Assembly (NCBI GenBank): GCA_964505935.1
Contig: CAZDKX010000012.1
Location: 1 to 34,955, forward strand
Direction of reading: 5' to 3'
From: JADGQM01 sp964505935
GTDB taxonomy: Bacteria; Desulfobacterota; Syntrophobacteria; Syntrophobacterales; Syntrophobacteraceae
Length of the DNA stretch: 34,955 nucleotides
Both the position numbers and the translations under genes were made by a program. Position 1 is the first letter of the stretch, and every line of letters begins with the position of its first letter. The notes under the pieces were generated by a model. That model worked only from the letters and a program-made list of their open reading frames with translations. It made no database searches and was not told the DNA's origin. Below are positions 1 through 9,269 of this stretch, piece after piece.

Positions 1-2
1 CG

Positions 3-3000
3 GCCTCTGACGCGCAGGTCCTGGCGGTGCGGCCGATTCGGCTCGAGGGAGCGACGTCCTTCGAGCTGGTGGGGATCGGCACCGTCAGCGGCAGCGTGGT
101 CACCGTGGGGCAGGCTGCCAATGGGCTTTCCCTGCCCGGCCTCCTCGATGGGGGAAGCCTCTACCTGGTGCAAATGGTGGAACCGGTGGGGTACGTCACC
201 GGGTCTGTGCAGTCCGGCGGCATCCCTCTGGCAAGCGGCGTGGTGCGGCAGGACTCTCTGCCCCTGGTGAGCATCCCCTGGGGCGCCCAGGCTCAATACG
301 TGCTGGCCTCTCCCCTGGGGCTGGTCACCGTCACGGCCAAAAGCCTCACCGATGGCAGCAAAGCGACAGACACGGCCACCCTCACCACCCGTGACCAGAT
401 TGTGCCGCTCGACCTGGCGCTCGCCGCTTCCAGACCCACCGTGGTCTCGGTCTCCCCTCCGGCGGGGGCAACCGGGGTCGCGATAGCCACCACGGTATCC
501 GTGCGCTTCTCTCAGGCTATGGACCCTTCGACCTTTAGCGCCAGCTCCTTCAGTCTCCGTCATGGCTCAACCATGGTGCCGGGTTCCGTCACCCTGCTTG
601 GTGATAAAACCACCGCGCTCTTTCAGCCCGGTGCCCCTTTCGAGGATAACACCCTCTTCCAGGTCGCCCTCGCCGGCATCATCAAGGATTCGTTCGGGCA
701 GCCCCTTTCCGGCAACCAGGCGGATGGTTCGTTTGTCTCCACTTTCACGACCATGGATATGACGCCGCCGGCGAAGCCGGAGGCCGGGCAGATCAGCATG
801 AGCATGCCCGACGACAGCGGGATCGTCACCATCCGGGCCACGCAGGGGACTGTTGAGCCGGGACTGGTGGTGTGGGCCACTAATCTGACCACCGGAGCCA
901 TTACCACGGTGATTGCCGGTGATGACGGATCATTCAGCCTGCAGCTCACCGCGGGGATCGCCGACAAGGTACAACTCTCCATCCAGGATAAGGCGGGCAA
1001 TACGACGTCCTTTTCTCCGGGCCTCTTCGACAGCGGTGACGGCAATGCTGCGGTGAGCGCCGAAGGCGGCACGGTTCATCTGCCCGATGGGTCGAGTTTC
1101 ACCTTCGCCCCGGGTTCGTTCGCGAAGCCCGCTTCAGTCAGCATTCAGCGTATTGAGGAAGCGCAGAGCGCGGTGCCGATTCCGAAGGAATTCGCCATGG
1201 AATTCGCTGCGGGACTCATCATCGACACGGGCCAGAGCGAATTGCTGCAGCCCCTCAAATTTCGCATCCCGACCACCAAGACCTATCCAGCCGATGCCAA
1301 GTTTTTGATCTGCAAGGTGGAGGAGGTCGAGGGGCAGAAGTACCTGGTTGCGGTTGAGACCGCCAGCTACAAAGACAGAGCCATTGAGGTGAACTCTCCT
1401 CCATGGCCGGGGATCTTGGGCTATTTCAACTGGAGCCAGATCTTGCTCTGTTATCTCCAGCAGAGCCTGGCGTTCGTAAAGGGTGAGGTCTATACAGCAC
1501 CTCCTATAGGGGTGTTGACGGCTGCGGTGCAGAGGAAATCGGCGTCGGGGGAGGACACAACGGTAACGGTGGTTGCAAACGCCACGCCCCTGGCCCCTGG
1601 GGTTGAGGTACAGACCATCAGGATCCTCGATCCCCCGTCGTGGTCCGACCTGCCCGACGAGAGCCACGTGCTTGCCGAGAACCACTGGGAACAAAGTCTC
1701 TCCTATTCCACACACATCAATGCGTCCGACAGCGAGCTCGTCGGGAGCTGGGAAAATTACCAGTTCCTGGGCCAGAATGAGAAGCGTTGGAATGCGGAGG
1801 CCGTGTTTAAGTTCGGAGGGCTGAATCAGACAGCTGAGACCAGTACGGCCACAGAGATCGTTCCTGAGCTTGGTTCGGGCGACAACGAATTGCGTGTCAG
1901 CACGAAACACGTGTTCGGCAGCTACGACAACCCCGGAGCCATGAACGGCGGCAAACCCGTTCAGGGCGCATGGGTTGAAATCTTCAACGGCCTGGGGACC
2001 GGGTACCCCAGTGTGGCCCGAACTAGCAAAGAAGGGCGTTTTGTGCTCGCTGGAAGCGCAGGCGCCATCTGGGACCCCAACGGCCCGACAACCTATGTCC
2101 CTAATTACATTCGTGTTTTCGATCCTCTCACGGGGCAGGGACAGCAAATCAGGGTCACGCTTCCTACCAGTGCCTTTGACTACCTGAACATGGGCAGGAT
2201 TTACATCCCCGATTCCTTGGCCGATGGGCAGCCACCCACTCTTGATGTCCAATTCAGCGGTGAAATGGTTCGTTACAGTCCAGTCAATATCACGGTCACG
2301 GCGACGGATAAATCAGGCAGGATCAAATGGCTGACCATCGAGATGCTCAGTCAAAAACCAACACTCAATGAAACCTTCTCGTGCTCAAGCCCCTGTACGC
2401 AGAACCTCGTATATACCCCCAACTATCCCGGCGTCCTGGAATTTCACGCTACGGCTGAGGACGAGAACGGCAATCGTGCCTCCCGCACGACCCAGGTCAG
2501 GATCAAGGACATCTATTCGAGCGAAAACGAGATCACGGGTGTTTCCGATATATCGCTGCGCGACGGCGCCGCGGATGTGGACCTGGATGCCGCCATCTAT
2601 GCGAAGCTGGAAACCCCGCCATCGCAGCCCCCTTTCCCTGGCGGGACGGACCTCAGCTCACTGGCCGGCTTCAGTGCCTATTTCGAAGACGCATCCGGCA
2701 AGCGGATCAAGGCGGTGGGAGGGACAGCCTGCGGCGACAATCACATCCGTATCCGCCCCGGAAACCTCATGCCCCCGGCATCGGACATGACCCTTGTGCT
2801 CGCCACAGGAGAGGGAGCCGGCGGCACGTATATCGACGTCGTCAAGTTGCCATTTTACACGCGAGGACTCGATAAGGGTGGGCTTCTCAGCGGCTTCAAT
2901 GACATTCGAGGGCTGGCCGCCTACGGCAATTACGTGTATGTGGCGGATTTTGCCGACGAAACCAACGGGATCAAGATCGTCGACGTGGCCGATCCAGCAA

Positions 3001-6000
3001 CCCCACGTCTCGTGGGAGGATTTCCCTGTATGGGCGCGCGCGCGGTCGCAACGGATTTGCATAGGCTGGTGGTAGTGGGCGGAGGCGTAAACTATACGCT
3101 GCCGGTTCTGCGTCTTTACAGCCTGGAGAATCCTCTCAGCCCGACCAAGATCGGAAACGCCATTCTCTTTTCCATAGCCGGTCAGGTCATCCCGAACAGC
3201 GTGCGACTGAACGGCAACCTGGCTTATGTGAGCACCGTCGGGGCGGGCCTCCAGACCGTGGATCTTGACACCCTTAAGGTCATCGGCGGCTTTCGACTTC
3301 CCGAACCCCAGTTCGATCCGCCCCTGACCGGCGAGAGCTTCGATTCCGCCCTTGCTTTTCCGGGCCTGGCGGTGACGGGCGGAGTCGATAACTCACTTTT
3401 CGTCCTTTCAGCGACCGAAGGAGGGTACCTGGGTCTGCTTCCCCAGGAGGATGGCCAGCCTTATTTCAAGCTGTCTCATGGCCTTGGGATCAAGCGCCTC
3501 GCAGCCGCCAGCCATTTCGTGATCCAAAAGGACCTCAACGGAAATGGCTCAACCGGATACCAGAACATCAATCTGCTGGCCGTATCGCATGGCGCCGGCG
3601 GGGTCTCCCTGGTCGACTTCTCTCAACCCATGCGAGGAGAACTGCTTAGCCTGACATCCACCGGCTCACGCGTATTCGGCATGGAGATCATCGACGGCTA
3701 TCTCTTCACCGGCGACAGAATCATTACCATGTACGATCCGTCCAATCCATCCATATCCAACCCGCTTACCTACACCCTGGCCAACGGCTCTGAATACACG
3801 CTCGATACCGGCGGGAGCGTTGCCGTCACCTCCACCGTCCTGCCGTCTGAAAACAAAAGAGCCGTAATTATGGCCAGCTCCGATACCACCTTCAAGAATC
3901 TGCAGGTGGGTCAGCTTAAGCTCCCCCTTCCCGGTCCTGACTGGGACATTATCAGAACCACCAGTTTCGAAACGTACATCAACCATCCGATGGAAGAGGA
4001 TTATCTCTATCACGCAGACCCGGTCAATCTCTATACGGGGGAGTTCACCCAGACCGAAACCGACCTGGCAGTCCCCGGTCGGGGATTGAGCTTCAGTTTT
4101 GCCCGAACTTACCGGTCGAAAAACGAGTTTGACGGTCCCATGGGCTTCGGATGGGACCATAACTACAATACCCGCGTCACGGTGCTCCCCCGCGACAGTG
4201 CCTCTTCGCCCGCCAAGAAGCCCGGGGATGTGATCTGGTACGATGGGGGAGGTCGCGCCGACCGTTTCGCCCACAAGGTTGCATCAGACGGCGGGCTCAG
4301 CTACACCTCTCCCAAAGGGGTCTTCAGCGAGCTCACCAAGGACGGCGACCGCTTCTATCTGACGCAAAGCGACGGTACCGTCTTTTGCTATCGGCCTTCC
4401 GGGAGAGTCCCCGATTCCCGGTATGTACTGGAATCGATAACTGACCGTTTCGGCAACGCCATGACCTTCGAGCACGACGCCCTGGACCAGCTGCGGAAGG
4501 TGCGCGACAGCATGGGTCGCTATTACTACCTTGGCTATAACGACGAGGGTCGGCTGATCTCCCTGACTGACTTTACGGGACGAGTCATTTCCTACGGGTA
4601 CGATCTGGAGCACAATCTCACTTCCGTCACCTCTCCGGCCACCGCCGATTTTCCCGACGGGAAGAAAACGCAGTACCACTATCACTGCGGCTCTCCCGAA
4701 ACAGACTGGCAGGGACAGCCCCTATCCGAACGACAGCTCAACCATAATCTGCTGACCATCACCGATCCCAAGGGACAGACCTACCTGGAAAACACCTACT
4801 ATATGGATCCGAACGACATCCGGTTCGACCGGGTCGCGACCCAGAGACTCGGAGTGGCCCCGGACGGCGGCACATTCCTCTATGATTACTCGGGGTCAAA
4901 CAACGTGGTGACCTCTGCCTCGGCCACCAATCGGAGCGGGCACACGGCCACGTATGCATACGACACGGCCGGAAATCTGCTGACAGTGGTGAAGCAGGGA
5001 ATCCTGGACGGAGACGACAGGGTGAAGGAGATTACTTCCACCTTCGAGTATACCGACGAAGGTCTGATCAGGAGCGTCACTTCCCCGTACCCGAACGGTA
5101 TCAAGACAGAGTACACGTACAATTCAGAAGAAAAAAGCCGCCTCCGCCAGGGGGACATGCTGACGAGGACTGTCACTCCCCGGGATGGTGGCGTAGCCCG
5201 CGAATACAAGTACACTCCGGGGCCATTCGGGGTCCTTACGGAGTCGACGGTCCCGGCGGGGAACAATATGGATTTTGTCACCACATATGATGTGGACGAC
5301 AAAGGATTGGTTAAATCCATTCAATACCCGATCGTCACGCTGTCGGACGGCAAGGTCAAGCGAATAACGGAGAGCTTCACCTACGGCTCGCGAGGTGAGT
5401 TGTTGTCGGTGACGAGCGGCGACGGGGTCGTCACCCGCTACGAGTACCTCGACGGTTTTGATGGGCCGGGCTATCAAAAGGCGGTCATTCAGGATTCAGC
5501 AGTCGGGGGGACCGGGGCTTCACGCGAAGTCGAAGGAGACGCCTTCAACCTCAAGAATTCCATTACCTACGACCAGTTCGGTAACGTCGAAACCATCACC
5601 GACGCGCGTGGCAAGGTCACCATGCTCCAGACAAACGAGCAGAACCAGATCGTTTCCATCGACGACGGGCGAGGAAAGCGCACCTTTGCCTACGATGCCA
5701 ACGACAATTTGGAGGTGACCAGTGAACTGGGCGGTCTGAAGATAGAGCACACTTATAACAGTCTGGATCTTACCGCTCAAATCAGGAGGTCTTATAACAA
5801 GTCTTCAGGTGAACAGGTAATCTGTACCAATACCTTTGAATACGATGCGAGCGAGCACCCTTCCGTCAACCGCACCCATTACCAACACGAGACCCGCACC
5901 ACATACGATCCCCGCGGCCTGCCGGCAGAGCTCAGCACAGCCGGAGGAGAAGCGGAAGTTAAAGGGTCGCTGCAAAAGATGACTTACGACGACCTGGGGA

Positions 6001-7817
6001 ATATCAGAACTTCCACCGATGGTGAAGAGAACTCGACATCCTACGAGTATAACGGCTTCGGTGAGCTCAGCGCCGTCGTTGACCCCAACGGATCCCGAAC
6101 CGCTTATGAGCGCGACCCGCGCGGTCTCATAACGGCTGAGCGCGCATACGACAAGAGTGGGAATCTTCTCAAGGAGACTACCTGTGAACTGGATGAGCTC
6201 GGCCGACAGCGGGTGGTTCGCGAGACGATATTCGGCGGCCTGGATAGTTCCAGCCCGAATGACAAACCGGTGGCTGAAACGAGGCTTCTTTATGATTCAG
6301 CCGGCCGCGTTCTCCAGGTAACCGACCCGCTCGGCCGTATCCATACCTTCAAGTATGACGGACTCGGCCGGACCGTGGTTGAAACCGATCCCGTGGGCAA
6401 CTGGCAGCAAACCGTATACCAGGGTCTCGATCCCATCACGGTTATCAGGCACGATGTGCAGCCGGACGGCGCGCAATCCGAGACCACCACCGTCGCCAAG
6501 TTCGATAAATACGGACGGCTGACCGAGAAGACCACCGCTCTGGGAACTCAGGATGCACGTACTGAGAGGTTTGAATACGATGAAAGGGATAACCTCACCA
6601 GGAGCGAGACGGTGGGAGCAGATATTACCTTCCGGGAATACGACCCCTTGAATCGGCTGGTCAAAATCTGGACGGGTACGGAGGAAACAAACTTCGAGTA
6701 TGACCTGGAAGACCGTGTCATACGGCAAACCGATGCTCTGGGTCGACAAATTCAAATGGAGTATGACGGGCGCGGCCGCCTAATAACCGAAACCTACCCC
6801 GACGGCACCACCAGCAGAAGGACCTTCAACCTGAACAATGCCTTGAAGACCCTTACGGACCGCGCCGGCAACACTTTCAACTACACCTACGATCCCGGAA
6901 ATCGATTGACCCGGATTGACGTAAGCAACGTGCCGGGGTTTGAGGGAACAACCAGCCGGACGTTCAGCTACGATGGTCTGAATCGGGTGGTCCAGGCACA
7001 GGCCACCGCCGGATCGAACACCTTTGCATCAGGCTTTGTCTATAACTCCCAGGGAGATCTCCTCAAGAGCACCCAGGGGATTTCAGAGATACATGGCTCT
7101 TACAATCTGGCCGGCGAACGCAGCTTCCTCACTTATCCCGGCGGGTCACAACTGGATACGGCGATGGACCCGCTCGGCCGCGTGAAAAGCCTCGCCTCAT
7201 CCGGTAAGACCTTTGCCGGTTATCGATTCAGCGGCCGTGACCGCGTTGCGGACGGGGTCTTCGGCAATGGCGTCACAGCGAAGATCGGCCTCAGCCCGGC
7301 ACGCGAGGAAAAGACGCGAACGTACTCTTTACCCGGCGGTCAGACCCAAACCGGTTTCACCTTGGACCGCGACGGGGCGGGGCGTTTGAGCGCGGTCGCC
7401 TATGCGCACGCCGGCGGCAGGGGCGACCGTTACGCTTACAGCGGTGAAGGCCGGCTGGCATCAGTGAGTTACGGTCTGCAGGATCCCCTCGATCAGGGAA
7501 GCAGCGATTCATCTGCCCAAACGGCCTCCTACGAATACGATAAGGCCGGCAACCGGCTAACGTTCACGCGCGATGGAACCGCCCTGAGTTACACGTCCAA
7601 TTTACTGAATCAATATGAGACCGTTGGGACCGAAGACCTCGAGTACAACGCCAAAGGCAACCTGCACAAGGATAGTCAGCACACCTATGCTTACGACGCC
7701 TTGGGCCAGCTGGTGCGGGTGAGGGATGCAGCCGACACTCACGACCTTGTGAGCTATTCGTACGATGCGGCCGGACGGCGGGTGAACAGGACCACGTCGG
7801 CCGGAAAAGAAACCTAA
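3..7817 (+). CDS. RHS/YD-repeat surface protein, 5' part missing and cut by an in-frame stop
   Basis: The frame is open from the first complete codon at base 3, so the true start lies before the window; the GTG at 27 is not a convincing start. Modules in order: a carboxypeptidase-regulatory-like stretch (about 80-420), a Big_5 Ig-like module (about 432-750, with VRFSQAMDPSTF), another Ig-like module (770-1017), a ZU5-like segment starting near 1060, a repeat region resembling an LVIVD beta-propeller (about 2880-3790, with GIKIVDVADPATPRLVGGF), a DUF6531-like junction (about 4010-4185, with DPVNLYTGEF and GFGWDHNYNT) and then a long series of YD repeats (YDxxGxL type) from about 4430. RHS shells of this kind encapsulate a C-terminal effector; secretion and surface location are inferred. 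TAA at 7815-7817 stops the frame inside the YD repeats, but the same frame continues directly into the RHS core end and tip. The shell assignment is firm; whether the intact product is made is unclear. Confidence 0.9.
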   Translation, partial: ASDAQVLAVRPIRLEGATSFELVGIGTVSGSVVTVGQAANGLSLPGLLDGGSLYLVQMVEPVGYVTGSVQSGGIPLASGVVRQDSLPLVSIPWGAQAQYVLASPLGLVTVTAKSLTDGSKATDTATLTTRDQIVPLDLALAASRPTVVSVSPPAGATGVAIATTVSVRFSQAMDPSTFSASSFSLRHGSTMVPGSVTLLGDKTTALFQPGAPFEDNTLFQVALAGIIKDSFGQPLSGNQADGSFVSTFTTMDMTPPAKPEAGQISMSMPDDSGIVTIRATQGTVEPGLVVWATNLTTGAITTVIAGDDGSFSLQLTAGIADKVQLSIQDKAGNTTSFSPGLFDSGDGNAAVSAEGGTVHLPDGSSFTFAPGSFAKPASVSIQRIEEAQSAVPIPKEFAMEFAAGLIIDTGQSELLQPLKFRIPTTKTYPADAKFLICKVEEVEGQKYLVAVETASYKDRAIEVNSPPWPGILGYFNWSQILLCYLQQSLAFVKGEVYTAPPIGVLTAAVQRKSASGEDTTVTVVANATPLAPGVEVQTIRILDPPSWSDLPDESHVLAENHWEQSLSYSTHINASDSELVGSWENYQFLGQNEKRWNAEAVFKFGGLNQTAETSTATEIVPELGSGDNELRVSTKHVFGSYDNPGAMNGGKPVQGAWVEIFNGLGTGYPSVARTSKEGRFVLAGSAGAIWDPNGPTTYVPNYIRVFDPLTGQGQQIRVTLPTSAFDYLNMGRIYIPDSLADGQPPTLDVQFSGEMVRYSPVNITVTATDKSGRIKWLTIEMLSQKPTLNETFSCSSPCTQNLVYTPNYPGVLEFHATAEDENGNRASRTTQVRIKDIYSSENEITGVSDISLRDGAADVDLDAAIYAKLETPPSQPPFPGGTDLSSLAGFSAYFEDASGKRIKAVGGTACGDNHIRIRPGNLMPPASDMTLVLATGEGAGGTYIDVVKLPFYTRGLDKGGLLSGFNDIRGLAAYGNYVYVADFADETNGIKIVDVADPATPRLVGGFPCMGARAVATDLHRLVVVGGGVNYTLPVLRLYSLENPLSPTKIGNAILFSIAGQVIPNSVRLNGNLAYVSTVGAGLQTVDLDTLKVIGGFRLPEPQFDPPLTGESFDSALAFPGLAVTGGVDNSLFVLSATEGGYLGLLPQEDGQPYFKLSHGLGIKRLAAASHFVIQKDLNGNGSTGYQNINLLAVSHGAGGVSLVDFSQPMRGELLSLTSTGSRVFGMEIIDGYLFTGDRIITMYDPSNPSISNPLTYTLANGSEYTLDTGGSVAVTSTVLPSENKRAVIMASSDTTFKNLQVGQLKLPLPGPDWDIIRTTSFETYINHPMEEDYLYHADPVNLYTGEFTQTETDLAVPGRGLSFSFARTYRSKNEFDGPMGFGWDHNYNTRVTVLPRDSASSPAKKPGDVIWYDGGGRADRFAHKVASDGGLSYTSPKGVFSELTKDGDRFYLTQSDGTVFCYRPSGRVPDSRYVLESITDRFGNAMTFEHDALDQLRKVRDSMGRYYYLGYNDEGRLISLTDFTGRVISYGYDLEHNLTSVTSPATADFPDGKKTQYHYHCGSPETDWQGQPLSERQLNHNLLTITDPKGQTYLENTYYMDPNDIRFDRVATQRLGVAPDGGTFLYDYSGSNNVVTSASATNRSGHTATYAYDTAGNLLTVVKQGILDGDDRVKEITSTFEYTDEGLIRSVTSPYPNGIKTEYTYNSEEKSRLRQGDMLTRTVTPRDGGVAREYKYTPGPFGVLTESTVPAGNNMDFVTTYDVDDKGLVKSIQYPIVTLSDGKVKRITESFTYGSRGELLSVTSGDGVVTRYEYLDGFDGPGYQKAVIQDSAVGGTGASREVEGDAFNLKNSITYDQFGNVETITDARGKVTMLQTNEQNQIVSIDDGRGKRTFAYDANDNLEVTSELGGLKIEHTYNSLDLTAQIRRSYNKSSGEQVICTNTFEYDASEHPSVNRTHYQHETRTTYDPRGLPAELSTAGGEAEVKGSLQKMTYDDLGNIRTSTDGEENSTSYEYNGFGELSAVVDPNGSRTAYERDPRGLITAERAYDKSGNLLKETTCELDELGRQRVVRETIFGGLDSSSPNDKPVAETRLLYDSAGRVLQVTDPLGRIHTFKYDGLGRTVVETDPVGNWQQTVYQGLDPITVIRHDVQPDGAQSETTTVAKFDKYGRLTEKTTALGTQDARTERFEYDERDNLTRSETVGADITFREYDPLNRLVKIWTGTEETNFEYDLEDRVIRQTDALGRQIQMEYDGRGRLITETYPDGTTSRRTFNLNNALKTLTDRAGNTFNYTYDPGNRLTRIDVSNVPGFEGTTSRTFSYDGLNRVVQAQATAGSNTFASGFVYNSQGDLLKSTQGISEIHGSYNLAGERSFLTYPGGSQLDTAMDPLGRVKSLASSGKTFAGYRFSGRDRVADGVFGNGVTAKIGLSPAREEKTRTYSLPGGQTQTGFTLDRDGAGRLSAVAYAHAGGRGDRYAYSGEGRLASVSYGLQDPLDQGSSDSSAQTASYEYDKAGNRLTFTRDGTALSYTSNLLNQYETVGTEDLEYNAKGNLHKDSQHTYAYDALGQLVRVRDAADTHDLVSYSYDAAGRRVNRTTSAGKET
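7815..7817 (+). other. In-frame nonsense codon splitting the RHS gene
   Basis: The codon order is GGA AAA GAA ACC TAA TTC TAC GAC GAC GAT. Reading straight through the TAA gives KET-stop-FYDDDQIAAV, and RHS proteins usually have an aromatic residue here (Y-Y/F-Y-D). A single change from TAC or TAT (Tyr) to TAA explains the break, and no frame change is needed. The two flanks have the same base composition and repeat pattern. It could be a real inactivating mutation or a sequencing or consensus error. Confidence 0.85.
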
Positions 7818-7910
7818 TTCTACGACGACGATCAGATCGCAGCGGTTGTCCTTGATGATGGTACGACGCTCAGGGAATACCTCTACGGCCCGGTCAACGA
7901 TGGTCCTGCC

Positions 7911-9134
7911 TTGATGCGCCGCAACGGTTCCGAGTTCTACTACCAGGTTGACCACATCGGGTCCGTGGTTGCGATCACGGATGCGAGTGGGGCCGTCCTG
8001 GAGCGCTATTTCTATGACGTGGACGGGACCGTCAAGATCACCGACGCCAACGGCAACGAGCGCTCTTCAAGCTCAATCGATAACGATTTTACCTTTATCG
8101 GCGGGCTGTGGGACCCCGTGACGGGGCTAATCAACCTGGGCGAACGGGATTATTCGCCGAGGCTGGGTCGCTTTCTCCAGCCCGACCCCGCGGGAACCAT
8201 GGATGGACTCAACCTGTATGCCTACTCGGGGAATGACCCGCTCAATTACAGCGATCCTACCGGGCTTTATCGCCAGGCGAGCGCCGAGAACATGCGCATC
8301 GGCTCGATGAGCTGGAGAGGTGTGTCGATACAGCGTGGAGTTGAAATCGCTAGTATGGTCACGGGAGCAATCGTTGACCTGCCCAAGGTTGGGGCAAGTC
8401 TAGGGAAGGGTCTCAGTAGTCTGGTACTCAAATACCTCGACTCGGGAGGTCTTAGAGGACTCGCTACGCGGGTATTTTCAAAAGTGTCGCAATGGATGCA
8501 ATGGAGCAAATCCATGCCGATGAGACTAAAACTGATGGGGCACATGGAGATTACATTCCAAGATACCTTGTTATTACTGCAAAGTCTAAAAAGAGCAAAC
8601 GTTGTGGCTAATGCACTGACCGGGGAAGGGTTGGGAACTACGTATTTAACGGGAGTTAAGCATGCGGGCAAAGGATTCGGGAAATTCGCCGCTGCTAAAC
8701 TGTTCGCGAAGAATCTTTGGCGAAGTGTTAACCCGTTGCAGAGGTATGCATGGAGGCCCGGTCTCAAGATCGGTAGTATTGAGAAACGCTTGGCGTATTT
8801 AAGTGGTGACATCGATATTATTTCAGGTAATCGATTTCTGCAAGCCCAGGACTCAGCAACAGACGCTTTTCGTTGGTGGATTGCACACGTAGCAAACGCA
8901 AGCGGTCCAGTTGACTGGATCGATGAATGGTCCCCAAGACATGGCATACTAAATAAAACGTTTAAGAATGCGTATTACGACACAGAAGCAAAGAAGTGGG
9001 TAGACCTCAATACCCATTGGTTATTCACACGTGGGGGTGACATCACCAAAGCAGCAAAGGGAGGAAAAGTACCCGTGGGGGCACGGGAACTCGTTCGTAT
9101 TGATGCCTCAGAGCTCTCAGCACTCGGTCTCTGA
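7911..9134 (+). CDS. C-terminal part of the interrupted RHS protein: core end plus unknown tip domain
   Basis: This is the in-frame continuation of the upstream RHS gene; the frame is open from 7818 and the first ATG is at 7911. Residues 1-120 carry the classical end of the RHS core: DHIGSVVAITDASG, GLINLGERDYSPRLGRFLQPDP, LYAYSGNDPLNYSDPTGLY. The remaining 287 residues (8271-9134) form the variable tip. No Shine-Dalgarno sequence precedes the ATG, so this is more likely the severed end of one protein than a gene with its own start. In RHS systems the segment after the DPxGL motif is usually a toxin released from the shell. This tip matches no nuclease, deaminase or ADP-ribosyltransferase motif I recognise. 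No immunity-sized gene follows before the next large gene. Confidence is high for the core end and low for toxin activity. Confidence 0.75.
   Translation: MMRRNGSEFYYQVDHIGSVVAITDASGAVLERYFYDVDGTVKITDANGNERSSSSIDNDFTFIGGLWDPVTGLINLGERDYSPRLGRFLQPDPAGTMDGLNLYAYSGNDPLNYSDPTGLYRQASAENMRIGSMSWRGVSIQRGVEIASMVTGAIVDLPKVGASLGKGLSSLVLKYLDSGGLRGLATRVFSKVSQWMQWSKSMPMRLKLMGHMEITFQDTLLLLQSLKRANVVANALTGEGLGTTYLTGVKHAGKGFGKFAAAKLFAKNLWRSVNPLQRYAWRPGLKIGSIEKRLAYLSGDIDIISGNRFLQAQDSATDAFRWWIAHVANASGPVDWIDEWSPRHGILNKTFKNAYYDTEAKKWVDLNTHWLFTRGGDITKAAKGGKVPVGARELVRIDASELSALGL
8271..9134 (+). other. Unrecognised RHS tip domain (candidate toxin), AT-richer than the shell
   Basis: The tip starts just after the RHS boundary DPTGLY. 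It has a hydrophobic, glycine-rich first part (GVEIASMVTGAIVDLPKVG), a basic helical middle (KHAGKGFGKFAAAKLFAKN) and a tryptophan-rich end (DAFRWWIAHV, GPVDWIDEW, KWVDLNTHWLF). Base composition is visibly lower in GC than the YD-repeat shell; for example, I count 24 G+C among bases 8521-8580. That fits the modular exchange known for polymorphic toxin tips. I cannot name a family. Confidence 0.5.
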
Positions 9135-9141
9135 ACTTGAA

Positions 9142-9225
9142 CTAACAGAGGCTGCTCCGGGAGCCCGGCACGGAGCCGGCATCAGCACCGGCTTCTCCTG
9201 ATTCTCAATGAGCAGCCTCTGTTAG
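9142..9225. repeat. Perfect 16-bp inverted repeat with nested hairpins between the two giant genes
   Basis: Bases 9142-9157 (CTAACAGAGGCTGCTC) are the exact reverse complement of 9210-9225, separated by 52 bases. The loop holds a second stem, AGCCGG (9174-9179) with CCGGCT (9188-9193). It begins 7 bases after the RHS stop codon and ends before the ribosome binding site of the next gene. Neither side has a T-run, so it is not a standard intrinsic terminator. It may stabilise or separate transcripts, or be a remnant of a palindromic mobile repeat. Confidence 0.75.
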
Positions 9226-9257
9226 GCGTGATAGGAAGTGCACGGAATTGGGCAGAT

Positions 9258-9263
9258 AGAGGG
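9258..9263 (+). promoter_or_regulatory. Ribosome binding site that sets the start of the giant gene
   Basis: AGAGGG lies six bases before ATG 9270, and that ATG opens directly onto a good signal peptide. The upstream in-frame GTG at 9228 has no such site and would add 14 polar residues before the signal peptide. Confidence 0.6.
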
Positions 9264-9269
9264 TTGAAG

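Noticed and set aside
8267..8947. 226-aa minus-strand ORF opposite the RHS tip, as a possible antisense immunity gene
   Set aside because: It is a shadow of the coding strand: no ribosome binding site, no coding character, and immunity genes normally follow on the same strand.
9140..9227. Integron attC-like site, because the right end reads GTTAGGC and the left AACTAAC
   Set aside because: The right end fits the GTTRRRY core, but the left misses the RYYYAAC pattern at one position. The arms are perfectly paired over 16 bases, without the unpaired spacer and extrahelical bases of attC sites. No integrase or gene cassettes are present.
9228..9269. GTG 9228 as start of the giant gene
   Set aside because: It lacks a ribosome binding site and would place 14 mostly polar residues before the signal peptide; ATG 9270 has AGAGGG at good spacing.
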